Shown: one piece after another, positions 1 to 15,918 of the stretch
Layout of the letters: the number at the start of each line of letters is the position of its first letter
Position numbering within the stretch: the first letter of the stretch is position 1
Program-made: the position numbers and the translations under genes
Source of the DNA: Silurus meridionalis
Taxonomy: Eukaryota > Chordata > Actinopteri > Siluriformes > Siluridae
Direction of reading: 5' to 3'
Assembly (NCBI RefSeq): GCF_014805685.1
Contig: NC_060892.1
Coordinates: forward strand, 2,474,990 to 2,538,989
Length of the DNA stretch: 64,000 nt
The notes under the pieces: generated by a model
What the model saw: the letters and a program-made list of their open reading frames with translations, nothing else
Told to the model about the DNA's origin: nothing
The model's database searches: none

Positions 1-247
1 TTTATTTTTATGTGCGTGTTCGCATCTCTTGAGTTCAATCGGTATTTTCGTCAAATGCGCATGTGTGTGAGATAAAAATACCGCAAAGTTTCCCAGTAGG
101 GGCAAGATCATTTAAGTTTTAAAAATACCGTATTGAACTCAAGCGAAGCAAACACGCACATTAAAAAAAAAACACAAACACAAACTTCGATATGATTGTA
201 AGAGACGCATGAAACCAGGCAAAGAGCCGCGGGTTGGCCACCCCTGC
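1..247 (-). mobile_element. hAT-like transposon end with subterminal hairpin
   Basis: The minus strand from 247 starts CAGGGGTGGCCAACCCGC, matching the terminal inverted repeats of widespread vertebrate hAT elements. Further in, arms at 11-48 and 121-160 form a long imperfect hairpin. The other end lies outside the window. Confidence 0.55.
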
Positions 248-335
248 TTTATACAATCCAACCTCCACCTTGAACCAGTCTGTTGTTCCTACTGCACACT
301 TCACTGCTGCCACACTGTCCTCAGATATGTCCTAT
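248..335 (-). mobile_element. RTE LINE scrap
   Basis: About 85 bp match, on the minus strand, the reverse-transcriptase region of the RTE copy at 36081-38755 (compare 37955-38030). A similar RTE end adjoins the other lectin copy. Confidence 0.6.
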
Positions 336-341
336 ATAATA

Positions 342-369
342 ATGTGTGTGTGTGTGTGTGTGTGTGTGT
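342..369. repeat. (GT)n microsatellite
   Basis: A GT tract at the 3' side of the decayed lectin copy. A shorter GT tract occupies the same place beside the other copy near 29079. Confidence 0.9.
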
Positions 370-441
370 CACAGATTCATGTTCTATCTGCAGTAATAAA
401 AACAGGAAATGCACAAGTGCAGTCTCATGAAACAAACCCAC

Positions 442-1803
442 CTGCTCCAAAATGGCCACTTTCAGAGCAGGATCATGTGGATCCTGATAGGACTGGACCT
501 TTATCTTTATGGCTTGTTGTTTTTTTAATGGTGGATCTGGAAATGTAAAGAAACATACAATACAAACTTGAATGCAAAATTACAATTAGATTTCAAAAGC
601 GATGTGTCTGCATATGAAATTTAATATAATTATCTTACTGTACCTAAGTAACAGATGAAAGGCATTATGTTTGTGCACAATGCATCAGCAGCCTGACTGT
701 TATTTAAATAACCACAGTTTTCATTCTTCAAGGCATTATTAGGATTTCCAAGCATCTGTCTCGAAACAGACCAAACCATGTCCAGTCTGGTACCAGATTC
801 ATTAGAACTGAGTTTTCTGTTGCATCTCTAGAACTGGCCAGATCTGTGTAATGCTGTCTGCAGTATCTCTGAGCATCAAGCCATACCATAGTGTCAGGCA
901 CATAAATATACCTCTCATCACCAGTTTTAGTTTCTAGAAAATTTAAAAATAGAAAAAATAAAGATAAATGTTTTGTCTTTTAGAAAAGAAACGATATAAT
1001 ATAAAATCAATATTAAAAAAACGATCCAGTATATTTATTTATCAGTGCTTTAAATATCATAAAAGAATGTTGAAAGTTCATAAAGACAAACAGTTTGTAC
1101 ATACAGATCAACAAAAAAGACAATTTTCCCTACTAATAAAAAATAGGAAATGTATGATGTTCATTTACCATCGAAACACACAAAAGAGATTAGTTCACTG
1201 CATGTCCAATCTAACCACCCCATACCCCATATCACTGCACACTCATCGTTTCCATACTCATTTTTAGGTTGGATAAAAAGCCAGTCATTAAAACTTCCCA
1301 GTGGCACATTTCCAAGAGACCAGCGCCAGCTGTTAATGTCATTGTACAGTCCAATCCAAGCACTGGATTTGAACTGTTTTCCTGAATTTCATTCTGAATT
1401 TGGACCACGTCGTCTGTATTTTGTATGATAGCGAGGTCAGTGTAGTTGGCTTTGCAGTAAGCTTGAGCATCACTCCATGTTTTCCCCTCCTGAATCAGAA
1501 AGTACTTACGAGAAACAGACAGGATTAGAGGGTTATTGTTATTTATTAATTTAAAGAATTTGCATATTTCCTACATAATTTTTTTTTTTTTACAATAAAA
1601 AATCCTTTGCTATTAAATATATTTATTACATTTTTAATTATTTTAATGAAAATATCTCTCTAAACTCACTAATCTCAGTATTTCTTTACCTACACTATAT
1701 AGGCAAAAGTTATCTTTTGTGCTGTTCATTTTAAATATTAGCATTTGTTGCTGGATTTGGTGGTATAAGCCTGGGTTACCAGAGGATCTAGTGCCTAAAC
1801 TAG

Positions 1804-1837
<34 letters not shown>

Positions 1838-1881
1838 TTCTCACCTGCAAAAAACAGGAATATGAACAGATGCTGCTTCAT
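442..1881 (-). pseudogene. Decayed paralog of the tandem C-type lectin gene
   Basis: This aligns exon by exon with the open copy at 29177-30683. The signal exon (1881-1845, donor GTGAG kept), a CTLD1 remnant (about 1520-1172), a CTLD2 remnant (about 940-728) and the tail exon (536-442) are in the same order. CTLD1 has lost its upstream AG acceptor and carries a 1-nt deletion near 1385 (TTTTCCTGAA here, TTTTCCCCGAA in the other copy), shifting the frame. CTLD2 lacks about 40 nt near 750 that encode the segment before WKSGN. The pseudogene call rests on these three independent lesions. Confidence 0.85.
1805..1835. repeat. (CA)n microsatellite in lectin intron 1
   Basis: CA tract just downstream of the signal exon of the decayed copy. 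The paralog has a longer tract at 30594-30637. Confidence 0.95.
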
Positions 1882-2515
1882 CACTCAAATGTTGTCCTTA
1901 AACTCACTGAAACTCCTGATGAATTATATAAATGCAAACACATCACTACATATGATTATATAACTTAGCACAAATCAATTCAGGTTATTTGTAGTGTTGT
2001 TATCATTCCTCAAGCAGTAATGTGTGAACAGGATTCAGTGTCACTGTTGGTATTATGACAAAATGATTCATTATTGAACCAGAATCAGGGCCCGAGAGCT
2101 CGAGAATGAGAACAAATAATAAACATCTCAGTATCAGATAAAACAGTAACAGTACTATAAAGGATTTAAACTATAATACAGTGAGACTGAGGCATTTTAC
2201 TTTTTAAAACAAATATACAGTGGAACCCGGTTATCTCGCCCTCGGTTATCTCGACAACCCTATTCTAAGTCAACGTATTTGAAGTGGAACCGCCAAATTC
2301 TCGCTTTTTCTAAAAAAATTTTATCAGTTATGTCGACTTTTTTTATGTCGCTGAACCCTAATATCTCGAGCACAAGGGGAGAAAAAAATTGCCATTTAAC
2401 GTCGGTTATCTCGGTGCAGCCGCAGAAGAACTTGCGGAAGTGTATAAGACTGTAAGCTGTAAGACTTGGAATAATCAAGTCTTACAGCTGCTACAGGTGT
2501 TGTATTGTATACTGG

Positions 2516-2835
2516 TGTTAGGCGTGGTGCGGAGGCGGAAGCCAGAGTAACGGCAAACAGAAACTTTATTTAACAAAGGCAGAGCCAACACAAAATACCC
2601 GCGTAGATCAGGATAATCCGGCAAACGGCAGTCCAATAATAACATCAACGGTGCGTTAGGAAGGAAAGGAAAACGCGGAAGGAAAACGCAGCCGTGGAGT
2701 AAACGAGGAGTCCTGGAGGAGACGGTATGTAGCGGGTGCAGCATACACACGACCACGCATGAACACATATAATAACGGACCCTGTGGGTGAGTGAGCGGT
2801 TAGTATGGGAGCCGGGAGTGAGTGGATTCCTGACA
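2516..2835 (-). mobile_element. Solo LTR (320 bp) with ACTGG target duplication
   Basis: A 320-bp insert ending CCTGACA, flanked by ACTGG at 2511-2515 and 2836-2840. The related pogo copy at about 26311 has a single uninterrupted ACTGG. This is a solo LTR of a gypsy-type element; no internal region remains. Confidence 0.8.
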
Positions 2836-2886
2836 ACTGGTGAATCTCTGCTGTTAGTTAGTGCACATATGCCTTTTGTTGTTAAA

Positions 2887-3264
2887 TGTTATGCGATGAA
2901 CGGGAGGCGAAAGCCGCGCTTGGCGGCGCGGACCGTGTGATGACCATCCAAAAGCATAGAATGAACACCGGCAGGATCGGGGGGGAATCCGCGATGCGCT
3001 TTGGGAAGAAAAGCGCAGCCGTTGAGAGAGTGCCGGTGGAAGGCACGTGCGGGATACGCATGCGCGATAACAACGACCGCCGTGAACCAACATATACCAA
3101 CAATAACGGACAGTGAGAGTGTGGAAGTTTAAATAAAAGCTGGTGATGATGATAAACGAGCACCATATGTGCGCGATTAAAGCGGAGCTTCAGAGAAAGC
3201 GGCCGAAAAGGCACCTGCCACGCTGAAGGGGGCCGAAGGGGGCATGGCAGGTGGATTCCTGACA
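2887..3264 (-). mobile_element. Second solo LTR (378 bp)
   Basis: It starts TGTTATGCG, ends TTCCTGACA, and is flanked by imperfect repeats (GTTAA left, GATAA right). The related pogo copy near 26355 lacks it. It shares the same 3' edge sequence as the LTR at 2516-2835 but differs internally. Confidence 0.7.
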
Positions 3265-3583
3265 GATAAACATGTACTGTATGTATTTTTATAGCATGCC
3301 TTCTTCAAACAAATCGCGGCAACGCTGTTGTGTAAAAAACCCTTCAAAAACAAGTGCATGCACATTCTCATTTATTAACGCACATCATGTACATAAAGAA
3401 ATTTCAAGCACGTTAATATATTGCCGCCATTTTGATTTTTGTTTATCTCGAACATCAGTTACCTCAATGCTTTTTGGCGACCCCCTAGGACATCGACATA
3501 ACCGGGTTCCACTGTATTTAGTATTTAAGTTCAATATCACACAGCATTATATATTTATGTAACTCTATCAGTGGGCAGGATTC

Positions 3584-4479
3584 TTATGCTTATTTCTGTG
3601 TTTCTAAAACACAAAATTACTAATATCTGAAAATTATTTCATTGGATAAGCTTAAGAAATATTAAGATAAATATTTAAACATACCTGAAATGTGACACTG
3701 GTCAGTCTTACTGATGTACTTTTTTAAATCTAAGTGTCTTTCTGAGATGTTCTGTGGTATCTAATATGCCAGCGTTGCTATTTATATCATCTTTTTTGGC
3801 TTGATGACTTAATATCAACCGACCCCTCCTTCTGTCCCTACTTTACAAACCAGATTGAATGGAAATCTGGCCAGGGCATGACTGGAGATCAAGACATCTT
3901 CAAATGTCCTTGATTTAATTTAAGAATTTAGCTTAGCATTAGGGTTGAAAATAAATGGGTACTTGGGGCTAAATTGTCAATGAACATTGCACAATAAATG
4001 AACACTTCTCTATTAATTACTATTAAAGCGTCATATGAAATTATTGAAATGTCTTATATTTTAGAGTATTATATTTGAGTATTTGTGCATTTCTTTTTTA
4101 GTTACCTCAGTAGGAATATTAGATCTGAGAACCATATTCTAGTCAGACAACAAGGTCCTATCAGTAAAGAGGGAGAACCTTGCTGACAAACCTTCACAAG
4201 GGCTTCCCGAATCAGAGTGATTTGTGGAAATGCGTGAGGACACAATGCATCCAGACCCAGGGGAGATGGAGGAGTCAGAGAGAAGCAGAGGTGGCATTGT
4301 GCTGTCTCATGTGAAGCATAGATGCTCACCTCTGCTTTGTAAGATCTGTAAGATCAAAACTGACTAGCCATTTCAGGGTGAAGTTTCCATTCCATTGTCT
4401 AGACAGCAAGTCTGCTCCCATATTCATATGCACCACAATAAAAATTGTTCTGATGGACAGGAACTTCTAAACATCTTTC
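3584..4479. other. Unassigned AT-rich stretch
   Basis: The similarity between the two lectin regions stops at 3583. I recognise no gene or complete element here; open stretches are short and without domain features. Confidence 0.5.
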
Positions 4480-5482
4480 TAAGCATTAAGTATTTACCAG
4501 AATTATTTGATGTTTCCAGTTTCCAGAGTACATTATATTAGAGTACACTATTTATTATTGAGAACTAAAATGAATGTATTTCTTCGCTAGAACACAAAGG
4601 TACTTTCATCCATTGGAAGGTCTGGAGAGTAAACGAGTCCACGATAGATGTGTGAAATACTACAAACCTTTTGTTAATTAAATGTTAGCTGTTTATGGTT
4701 ACCTTATTAATTGTTAATAAACAGCTTCAGTCTTAACTTACCGTATTAAACTGAGCCCCATAATATTAGACCAATGAAATTGCCGAACGGGTTCAGGTGA
4801 ACCAATGAAACTCTTTATATTAAATTGCGCTCCCACTGAATCGGGCCGCACCACATCATAAATATGGATGATGTTCCTCTGACGTTTGACCTGCCGCTCA
4901 CTCGGACTGTCTACAGGAAAAGCGAATCATTCGTCACGCTGAAAACAACCGGGCATGAAAAAACACACTTCACCTGTGTTCTGAGCTGCACAGCATCGGG
5001 AGAAAAGCTTCACGGATTGTGATTTTTAAATGCATGACGATGCCAAAAGATAAACTCCTGAGAGAAATTGTTGTGAAAGGAAGGAGGAAGACAGTGAACA
5101 ATGACTTTCTTGGTAGGCTACTGTTTAGATACAAGCCGTGTAGCAGTCACTGTCTTTCGTTAAATCCTGTGTAAAGTTCATTAGTTTCAGTGTAGACACC
5201 TGCGGCTTATAGACAGGTGCGGCGTATTTATGCTTAAAATAAAAATCTTTGTCAAATTCAGTGTGTGCGGCTTATATTTGGGTGCGTTTAACAGTCCGGA
5301 AATTACGGTAAGTCTCAGAGTAGTATTATAGGAAGTGAATAAAAGTTCTAGGTAATGGATGCTTGTCACTGTGACCTTCAGAGACTCTCTTTTGGCTTAA
5401 AAACTGAACTGTGTATTTGCCTTTTTTTTTAGACAAAATGGCACATGCAAACCACTCCATCCCTTTGTCCAAAATCTTAATA
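4480..5482 (+). repeat. Low-copy repeat D, leftmost copy, split by a TIR element
   Basis: Sequence on both sides of the element at 4741-5308 belongs to the D family described at 12471-14390. The right part carries the recurring block beginning GTCACTGTGACCTTCAGAG (about 5365). Confidence 0.6.
4741..5308. mobile_element. Non-autonomous TIR transposon (TA target), inserted in D
   Basis: Ends CCGTATT and AAATTACGG are flanked by TA at 4739-4740 and 5309-5310. The inner sequence (repeated GCGGCTTATA, CAATGAAA) matches the element at 15919-16775 in opposite orientation. No transposase. Confidence 0.7.
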
Positions 5483-6364
5483 CAGGGCATCCAGAAGGTT
5501 TTTACAGCGCTTCACTTTTTTTTTTTTTGCCTTATTCCAAAATGGATTTTATTTAATATTTTGCTCCAAATTCTACAAACAATACCCCATAATCACAACA
5601 TGAGAGTTTTAAACCTTAGCAAATTTATAAAAAAACAAACAAACAAACAAAAATCATATGTACATAAGTATTCACAGCCTTTGCCATTACACTCAAAATT
5701 GAGTTCAGGTGAATCTTGCTTCCACTGATCATCCTTGAGATGTTTCTACAACTTGATTGGAGTCCACCTGTGGTAAATTCAGTCAATTGGACATGATTTG
5801 GAAAGACACACACCTGTCTATATAAGGGACCACAGTTAACAGTGCATGTCAGAACACAAACCAAGGCATGATGTCCAAGGAATTGTCTATAAACCTCCAA
5901 GACAGGATTGTATCGAGGCACAGATCTGGGGAAGGGTACAGAAAGATTTCTGCAACATTGAAGATCCCAGCACAGTGGCCTCTCTGCATTACTCCACTAA
6001 TCAGGCCTTTATAATAGAGTAGCTAGACAGAAGCCACTCTTCAGTAAAAGGCACATGCCAGCCCACATGGAGTTTGCCAAAAGGCACCTGAAGGACTTGG
6101 AAGATTGGAAAGGTGAATGCAACAAATTTACAGAGATTGATGAAAATTGAAAACCTGCTCCAATGGCTCATTTTCAACAGAACAACGACCCTAAGCACAC
6201 AGTCAAGATAACAAAGCAGTGGCTATGGGATGACTCTGTGAATTTTCTTTGAGTGGCCCAGTCAGAGCCCTGACTTGAAACCGATTGAACATCTCTGGAG
6301 AGATCTAAAAATGACTGTGCACTGACGCCCCCCATCCAACCTGATTGAGCTTGAGAGGTTCTAC

Positions 6365-7405
6365 CAGTGGTGGGCGGTCAGGGCCAGCAAAGCCTTCTCT
6401 GCTGGCCTTAACACTATCAGAAGCACTGACTTACATTACAAACTAAATTCTAATATTTATTTAATGAAATTGTATTCATTTATTCCCAACAGTGGATTAT
6501 CTTTTTTGTAGCGTTTCTCTTGGCTGCACTGCTTCCAGTATGTGAATGTTGGATTTTTTGTCCTTTTAGATTTTAGCCTCTTTATGCTGCCATGTCAATC
6601 TAATCTGCCCAGTGACTTCAAAGTCTGTACTGCTGGCCTTTTTAACCTTAGTCTCTATATGTCAAGGTATGGACCATGAGTCGGACACGGAGTGAGATGA
6701 ACACACACACACAAGTCATGTAGAGTTACAAACCACAAAGCATGAGGAGTTCTGAACGCGGGTGTAATCCTCGGAACGAAAGTGATCCACGGGAGGAAAG
6801 TAATCCACGGGAGGAAGGTAATCCTGGGATCAGCGGGAAATGCTGGCAGTCTTGAGCTAGGTTCACCGGTAGCCATAGAGTAGGTCCGACACTAGTGATT
6901 TCGGAAAGGGTGCTTATATGGGGAAAGCCGTAACACCTGTCTCTCGTTAATGCTGGGAGCAGCAGAACCAGGCAGCATTACAGCTACCGAGGGGGGTGTG
7001 GCAGGTGGATCCCTGACACTATAATAAATACATATTTCCTTAACCAACCAGATTTCATATTTTCAGCTAGCTGGCTTATAATAGCGTCCTCTGATTGGTT
7101 GGTCAGAGGGAAACTGTTACAGCCAAATGTTTTTAATGTTTTAATCATGTTATTAGACAAATATTGATTCTGAACTGCTCCAGATAATGTAGGTGGCACA
7201 GTTGCGGTTGTAGTGTAGAGGTTTAAAGCTTGCTTTAGTAAAATGGTATTAACCCTCCATAGGCAATATGTCTCTCTCTCTGTAATGCCATGCGTTGTTA
7301 TATTGGGTTTTTGTATAGTATTGATGGTTTCTATATTTCCGGCATGATAGTGGTGTTATTAAGAGCTGGATTAAGTCAGGTAAGTCCCCACTGAAGGTCG
7401 AACTT
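6365..7405. mobile_element. Insertion within Tc1-A, possibly hAT-like
   Basis: The Tc1-A copy at 19977-22127 runs straight through this point (near 20185), so about 1 kb was inserted. The edges carry CCAGTGGTGGGC and CCCCACTGA, which could be diverged inverted repeats. The inside holds a solo LTR at 6660-7018. Confidence 0.45.
6660..7018 (-). mobile_element. Solo LTR (359 bp) with CTATA duplication
   Basis: On the minus strand it begins TGTCAGGGATCC and ends CCTTGACA. It is flanked by CTATA at 6655-6659 and 7019-7023. Same family as the solo LTR at 17628-17980. Confidence 0.88.
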
Positions 7406-7729
7406 GTGGCATCAAACTCAAAAAAGACTAAGTTGGTAATTGGTTTTAAAGGTGCTTTAACAAAGTCTTAAGCAAAGGCTGTGAATACTTATGTACATGT
7501 GATTTTTTCTTATTTTAAATCAATTGCAAAGATTTCAAACACACCTCTTTCACGTTGTCATTATGGGGTATTGCTTGTAGAAAAAGAATATTTTCCATAT
7601 GCACTGTAGATATCCTACTTGAACTGATATCTCAGTAAGAATTAAGTCAAATTATAGAGTAAAATTTTCCTTTTTCAACCTAAGCAAATGGGGATTTGGA
7701 CATGCAAATGATTTGTGAAGGTCAATCTG

Positions 7730-8265
7730 TGTCAGAAAGTTTAGGTTATAGGATCCAAGGCAGATGCAAAAAGAGCAGGGGAGAAAAGCTGCGCAGAGCT
7801 GAATCGGGAAGCCGATTCAGGGAGCCGATTCAGGGGACCGGATTCCGCGGAGGGTGAGGATGCTGAGCCGGAAGTCGGGGCGCGTTCAGCACGAGCAGAG
7901 CAGAGCTGAGCCTGAAACCGGAGCGCGTTCAGCGCGAGCAGAGCAGAGCAGAGCCGAGTCGGAAACCGGAGTGCGTTCAGCGCGAGCAGAGCAGAGCCGA
8001 GCCGGAAACCGATGCGCGTTCAGCGCGAGCCGAGCCGGAAACCGGAGGACAGAATGGTCAGGTCAGAAACAAAAGAACAAACAAAACTGAGAATACGCTG
8101 GAGAGTGATCAGGGCAAGCCTAAAGACAATCTGGCACTGTCTGGAGGATTCAGGCCTCCTTATAAGTGCCAGAAAATTAGACGCCATTTCCGTGCAGCTG
8201 GTTGGGAGGGGGCGTTTCCTCGGTGATTGAGGCGGTAATGCCTGAAGTGCTCAAGCGGGCTGACA
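7730..8265 (-). repeat. 3' LTR of the gypsy element
   Basis: 536 bp with TG/CA ends. It contains about four copies of a ~43-bp GC-rich unit (GAGCAGAGCAGAGCCGAG core) at 7880-8045. Confidence 0.85.
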
Positions 8266-10245
<1,980 letters not shown>

Positions 10246-10269
10246 TTGGCGGCGGGAGGTGGGGGTCAG

Positions 10270-12470
<2,201 letters not shown>

Positions 12471-12529
12471 ACCACACACCCCTGACTGGAACATGGCTGG
12501 ACAGGCCACCCTATATACACTGTAACACA

Positions 12530-12571
<42 letters not shown>

Positions 12572-14390
12572 TAACACACTCTACACACACACTGTGCTTA
12601 TGGACTATTTTTGTTCTGTTTCCAGTCTATAAGCATTCCTACTGACAAAATCAAGCACAGCCACACTGTGTGTGGCCGTTCCTACAAAGTAATAGGTGAA
12701 GGAATAGAATTGAAATAAAAGAAAATGATTGTTATGAAACAGCTTATGTTAGAGTAGTGTATTAGAAGAAAGAAAAATGTCTGAGTAATGAATACTTGTC
12801 ACTGTGACCTTCATAGACTCTCTTTTGGCTTGAAATTGAACTGTCCATTTGCCTTTTTTCATACAAAATGGCTCATGCAAACTATCCCATCCCTTAGTTC
12901 AAAAACTCTAATAGTAGGTTTCAATCACAGTAACACAATCTACACACACTGTGCTTATGGGTTGTTTTTGTTCTGTTTCCATTCCATAAGCATTCTCGTT
13001 TAGAAAATCAAGCATAATAAATAAATAGCACTATTAGGTTATATGTGGAGGACTTGAACTAATTAAAGCTCAATGATAAAGGTTGTGTGTTATCAGGTCT
13101 AATATTAATACCAAATATAACTAATTTGAGACTTACCATTTAAAAGCATTGTTCTTTTTATATTACATTTATGGCATTTGGCCAACACACTTTTCCAGAG
13201 AGTCCTACAATTATCTGAGCAGTTGAATAATAAGAGCATTGCTCATGGGCCCAGGAGAGGCAGCAGGATTTGAACTCACAACTTTTTAATCAGAAGGCCA
13301 ATAGATGTGAAAATGTTACAAACATTTTGTTGTCTAAATATTGGCTGTTTATACATTCCTAATAGGTAAGATTTCTCTTCATTAATTGTTAAGAAACAGC
13401 TTAAGTCTTGAAATATTGTACTAGGAGGTTAGTGTATAGTGCAGTAAAATTTCTGGTTAATAGTTATTTTGTGACTGTGATCTTCAGAGACAATACTTTT
13501 GGCCTGAAATTGAACTGTGTTTGCCTTTTCATACAAAATGACTCATGCAAACCCATGCAATGCTTTTTCAATGTGGTAGTACACAAATACAATGTAATCC
13601 ACAGATTAAAAAAACTAAATTTACAAATAAATCATGTTATGAACAAATATAAAATAACAGACATCGCATCACTACAGATGTCTTGTTCTTGTTGTCATTA
13701 TCACGTGTGTGTGCAAGGTAATGTCTTCCCATGTCTGAGTTTATTAGTTTGTGTACAAAATTCCCTTTGTTTCTTCTGTTTTGGCTTAGCGTCTCATTTA
13801 GTTTTCTGAAAAATACCGAACCCATTATCCACGTTTCCCGTTTATTGGATCTCGCTTTGTTGTTTCTCATTCATGTTCTTGCTAGCCCTTGTTTTGGATG
13901 TTTGCTGATTGCCTGACCCTTCACTTGTTTTACATCTTCGATTTTGTTTTACAATTCGAATTGTTTGCCTGTTTAATTAAATAAAAATTCTTCCAACATT
14001 CCAACCAATTCTTCCATTTGCTTCCACCAGGCTTTACTTTACAGATATGCCTTACATTACCTTTTCCTTACATTATGGATTCAGTGAGGAGGAACACCAT
14101 GGCTGCCACGCCCACTTTTGACTAGGTCCATCTGTCTCTTTTACACAACAGATCTATTAATTGGTACAGTGAAATTTCTCAAAAACATTTTTGTTACAGA
14201 TACCAATATTATTTAAGTGTCTGCACGGCCCCAAGCCTGCTGAGAGCGCTGAGCCTGCCAATGGGTGCAAGTCACAGGATCTAGAATTTTTTCACACTAT
14301 GGCTGAATTAACCAACACCCTGATAGAGGTGTTTGGGGAGCCACACTTCGGGCTTGACCTAAAGGACGATTTCCAGGACAAATCCACACA
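12471..14390 (+). repeat. Low-copy repeat D, copy 1
   Basis: Reference copy of a locus-specific repeat. It starts ACCACACACCCCTGACTGG and includes a (CA)n tract at about 12536-12569, two internal ~100-bp blocks (about 12798 and 13470) and an old SINE stretch (about 13170-13290). The right end carries a segment coding LAELTNTL-like residues near 14300. Other copies: 23410-24235, 32461-33477 plus 41716-42100, and 46140-46640. Function unknown; no credible gene. Confidence 0.7.
12536..12569. repeat. (CA)n microsatellite
   Basis: CA tract in D copy 1; shorter or different in the other D copies. Confidence 0.95.
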
Positions 14391-14615
14391 GCCATTCTCT
14401 TTCTATCTTTCTATAAGTGTTACAGTAGTCTAATCTAGTTTTTTTGCATACTGTTATGACATCATATTTAAAATTTTGCAATATTTCTAAGGTGAAGGCT
14501 TTCATGGTAATGTTATTCACATGAGCTATAAAGGAAAGACTAGGGTCAATAATCACACCAAGGTCTTTGACTGCTGTACACACTGAGACGGAAAGTGTAT
14601 CTGCAGTCATTAAGA
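14391..14615 (-). mobile_element. L2 LINE fragment
   Basis: The minus strand encodes CTAVKDLGVIIDPSLSF and downstream RLDYCN, a reverse-transcriptase C-terminal segment of L2-type LINEs. It joins repeat D at the same place as the L2 piece at 24230-24650. Confidence 0.75.
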
Positions 14616-15699
14616 ATTCTGTTTATGCTATGTCATGTCCACAAGGTGGCGCCTTCACACTTAAATGTGTATTTATTTCTGTTATTTTTTGTTAGTTTAA
14701 CTTGTTTATTTGTATAATTCAACAGTTCATAATGTGTATATTTGACTGGTACACTAAATAAGTTTTTGATTTTGCAAGATTTATGGCATATTACAAGTTT
14801 TGGGTTAAATTATTACATATCCCATCATACTTGGTGGTACAGGTCACTTCCTGGTTCCCCGCATGCAAGGAAAGCCACGATAATTATTGAAAGCTGCAAT
14901 GATTTTTGTAAAACAAGATGTTTTAATGAAAATATAATTTTGTGCAAGAAAACTTATAAATTACCACTCTTAGTCCACAAGCAGGCAAAGTGGTATGTAA
15001 GTTTGTATGTATGTTTCTGTTTTATATATACATTTAATGTCGTGTTTTTCTTTGTAACTGAATATATTTGGGTATATTTATCCTTTTCTTCAGTTCTACA
15101 GTGTTGATGTTGGTGTCACTGTCGATGTTGGTGTTGACGTCCATTACATGTAATGAACATAAGTAAAAGGAACCTTGGCCTTTGGAATGTGACTAAAGGT
15201 GGCATACTGACTAATACATTTTAAAAATGTTATTCTTAAGTAGGCGTGAGCATAACTGCTGTGCTACAACCTTTTTTAGAATCTTGGAAATAAAGTTGTT
15301 CAGCTCCGTGTTTATTTGTGACCTTCCTGTCTTTCTTTTCCCATTGTGAAGAGTTTATTTTCGGTTTTCTTGGTTTTCTCTGGAATTTTTTTTTGTATTG
15401 TATTGGAGCAATTTTGAGGGCAAGGCTGGCCTGTTACAGCAGGACGGTATCCCTCCCACTCAGGAAGGTGCTGCTCTTATTTCTTGTGGTATAGGTCATA
15501 GTCTCAGAACAGCACAAGGGTTGCCCTAACCCTAACCCTAACCCTCAGAACAAGTGACTGTCCAGAGCTAAGGCCAGGGAACAGACAGACAGGCTAAACC
15601 AACCGTCTGCTAGCTCCCGAGTCGTCACTCAGTAGACACCATATTGAGACTGTGTCTGTCCCCCAAGTGAAAGCAAAATTTAGAAATTCTCAGAAAGTT
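14616..15699. other. Unassigned; possible old LTR, short telomere-like tract
   Basis: No gene is recognised. An AATAAA-like motif near 15288 and GT/T-rich sequence after it could be an old LTR. A short CCCTAA tract sits at 15524-15545. Confidence 0.35.
15524..15545. repeat. Short interstitial telomere-like repeat
   Basis: Three and two-thirds units of CCCTAA (TTAGGG on the other strand). Too short to imply a telomere fusion. Confidence 0.85.
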
Positions 15700-15918
15700 T
15701 GTTTAAGTAACCTGATTAACATTAAATTAAATAGTATTGAATGCACAGGAGTTTAATATAATGTGTTTGACAGAAACATGGATTAAACCGAATGAATGTG
15801 TAGCATTAAATGAAGTGAGTCCTCCTGGTATAGTTACATACACAAACCCTGTCTAAATGGCAGAGGAGGAGGAGTCACAGCTATTTATAATAATATTTTA
15901 AATGTCACACAAAAAATA

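Larger units (their letters stand above)
2218..3514. mobile_element. pogo/Tigger-like DNA transposon carrying two solo LTRs
   Basis: Terminal inverted repeats CAGTGGAACCCGGTTAT (2218) and its complement (ending 3514) are flanked by TA duplications at 2216-2217 and 3515-3516. There is no transposase; the core resembles the related fragment at 25880-26603. The lectin paralog shows the empty site at 31021-31030. Two later LTR insertions sit inside at 2516-2835 and 2887-3264. Confidence 0.85.
5483..7606 (+). mobile_element. Degenerate Tc1-like element A with nested insertions
   Basis: It starts CAGGGCATCCAGAAGG after TA (5481-5482) and ends with a matching inverted repeat at 7606 before TA. Remnants of a Tc1-like transposase lie between about 5870 and 6364, heavily mutated (for example QSEP-like and EHLW-like pieces near 6250-6300). 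It is split at about 6365-7405 by another insertion. Related fragments occur at 19977-22127 and 31583-32226. Confidence 0.75.

Noticed and set aside
234..548. Open frame with Cys-Val repeats and a conserved-looking end
   Set aside because: The Cys-Val run is the (GT)n tract. The real coding content here is the antisense lectin tail exon.
14191..14433. Small gene (LAELTNTL-like) conserved in three D copies
   Set aside because: Stops and frameshifts differ between 14221, 42045 and 46465, with no start or splice context. It may be a gag relic but is not supported as a gene.
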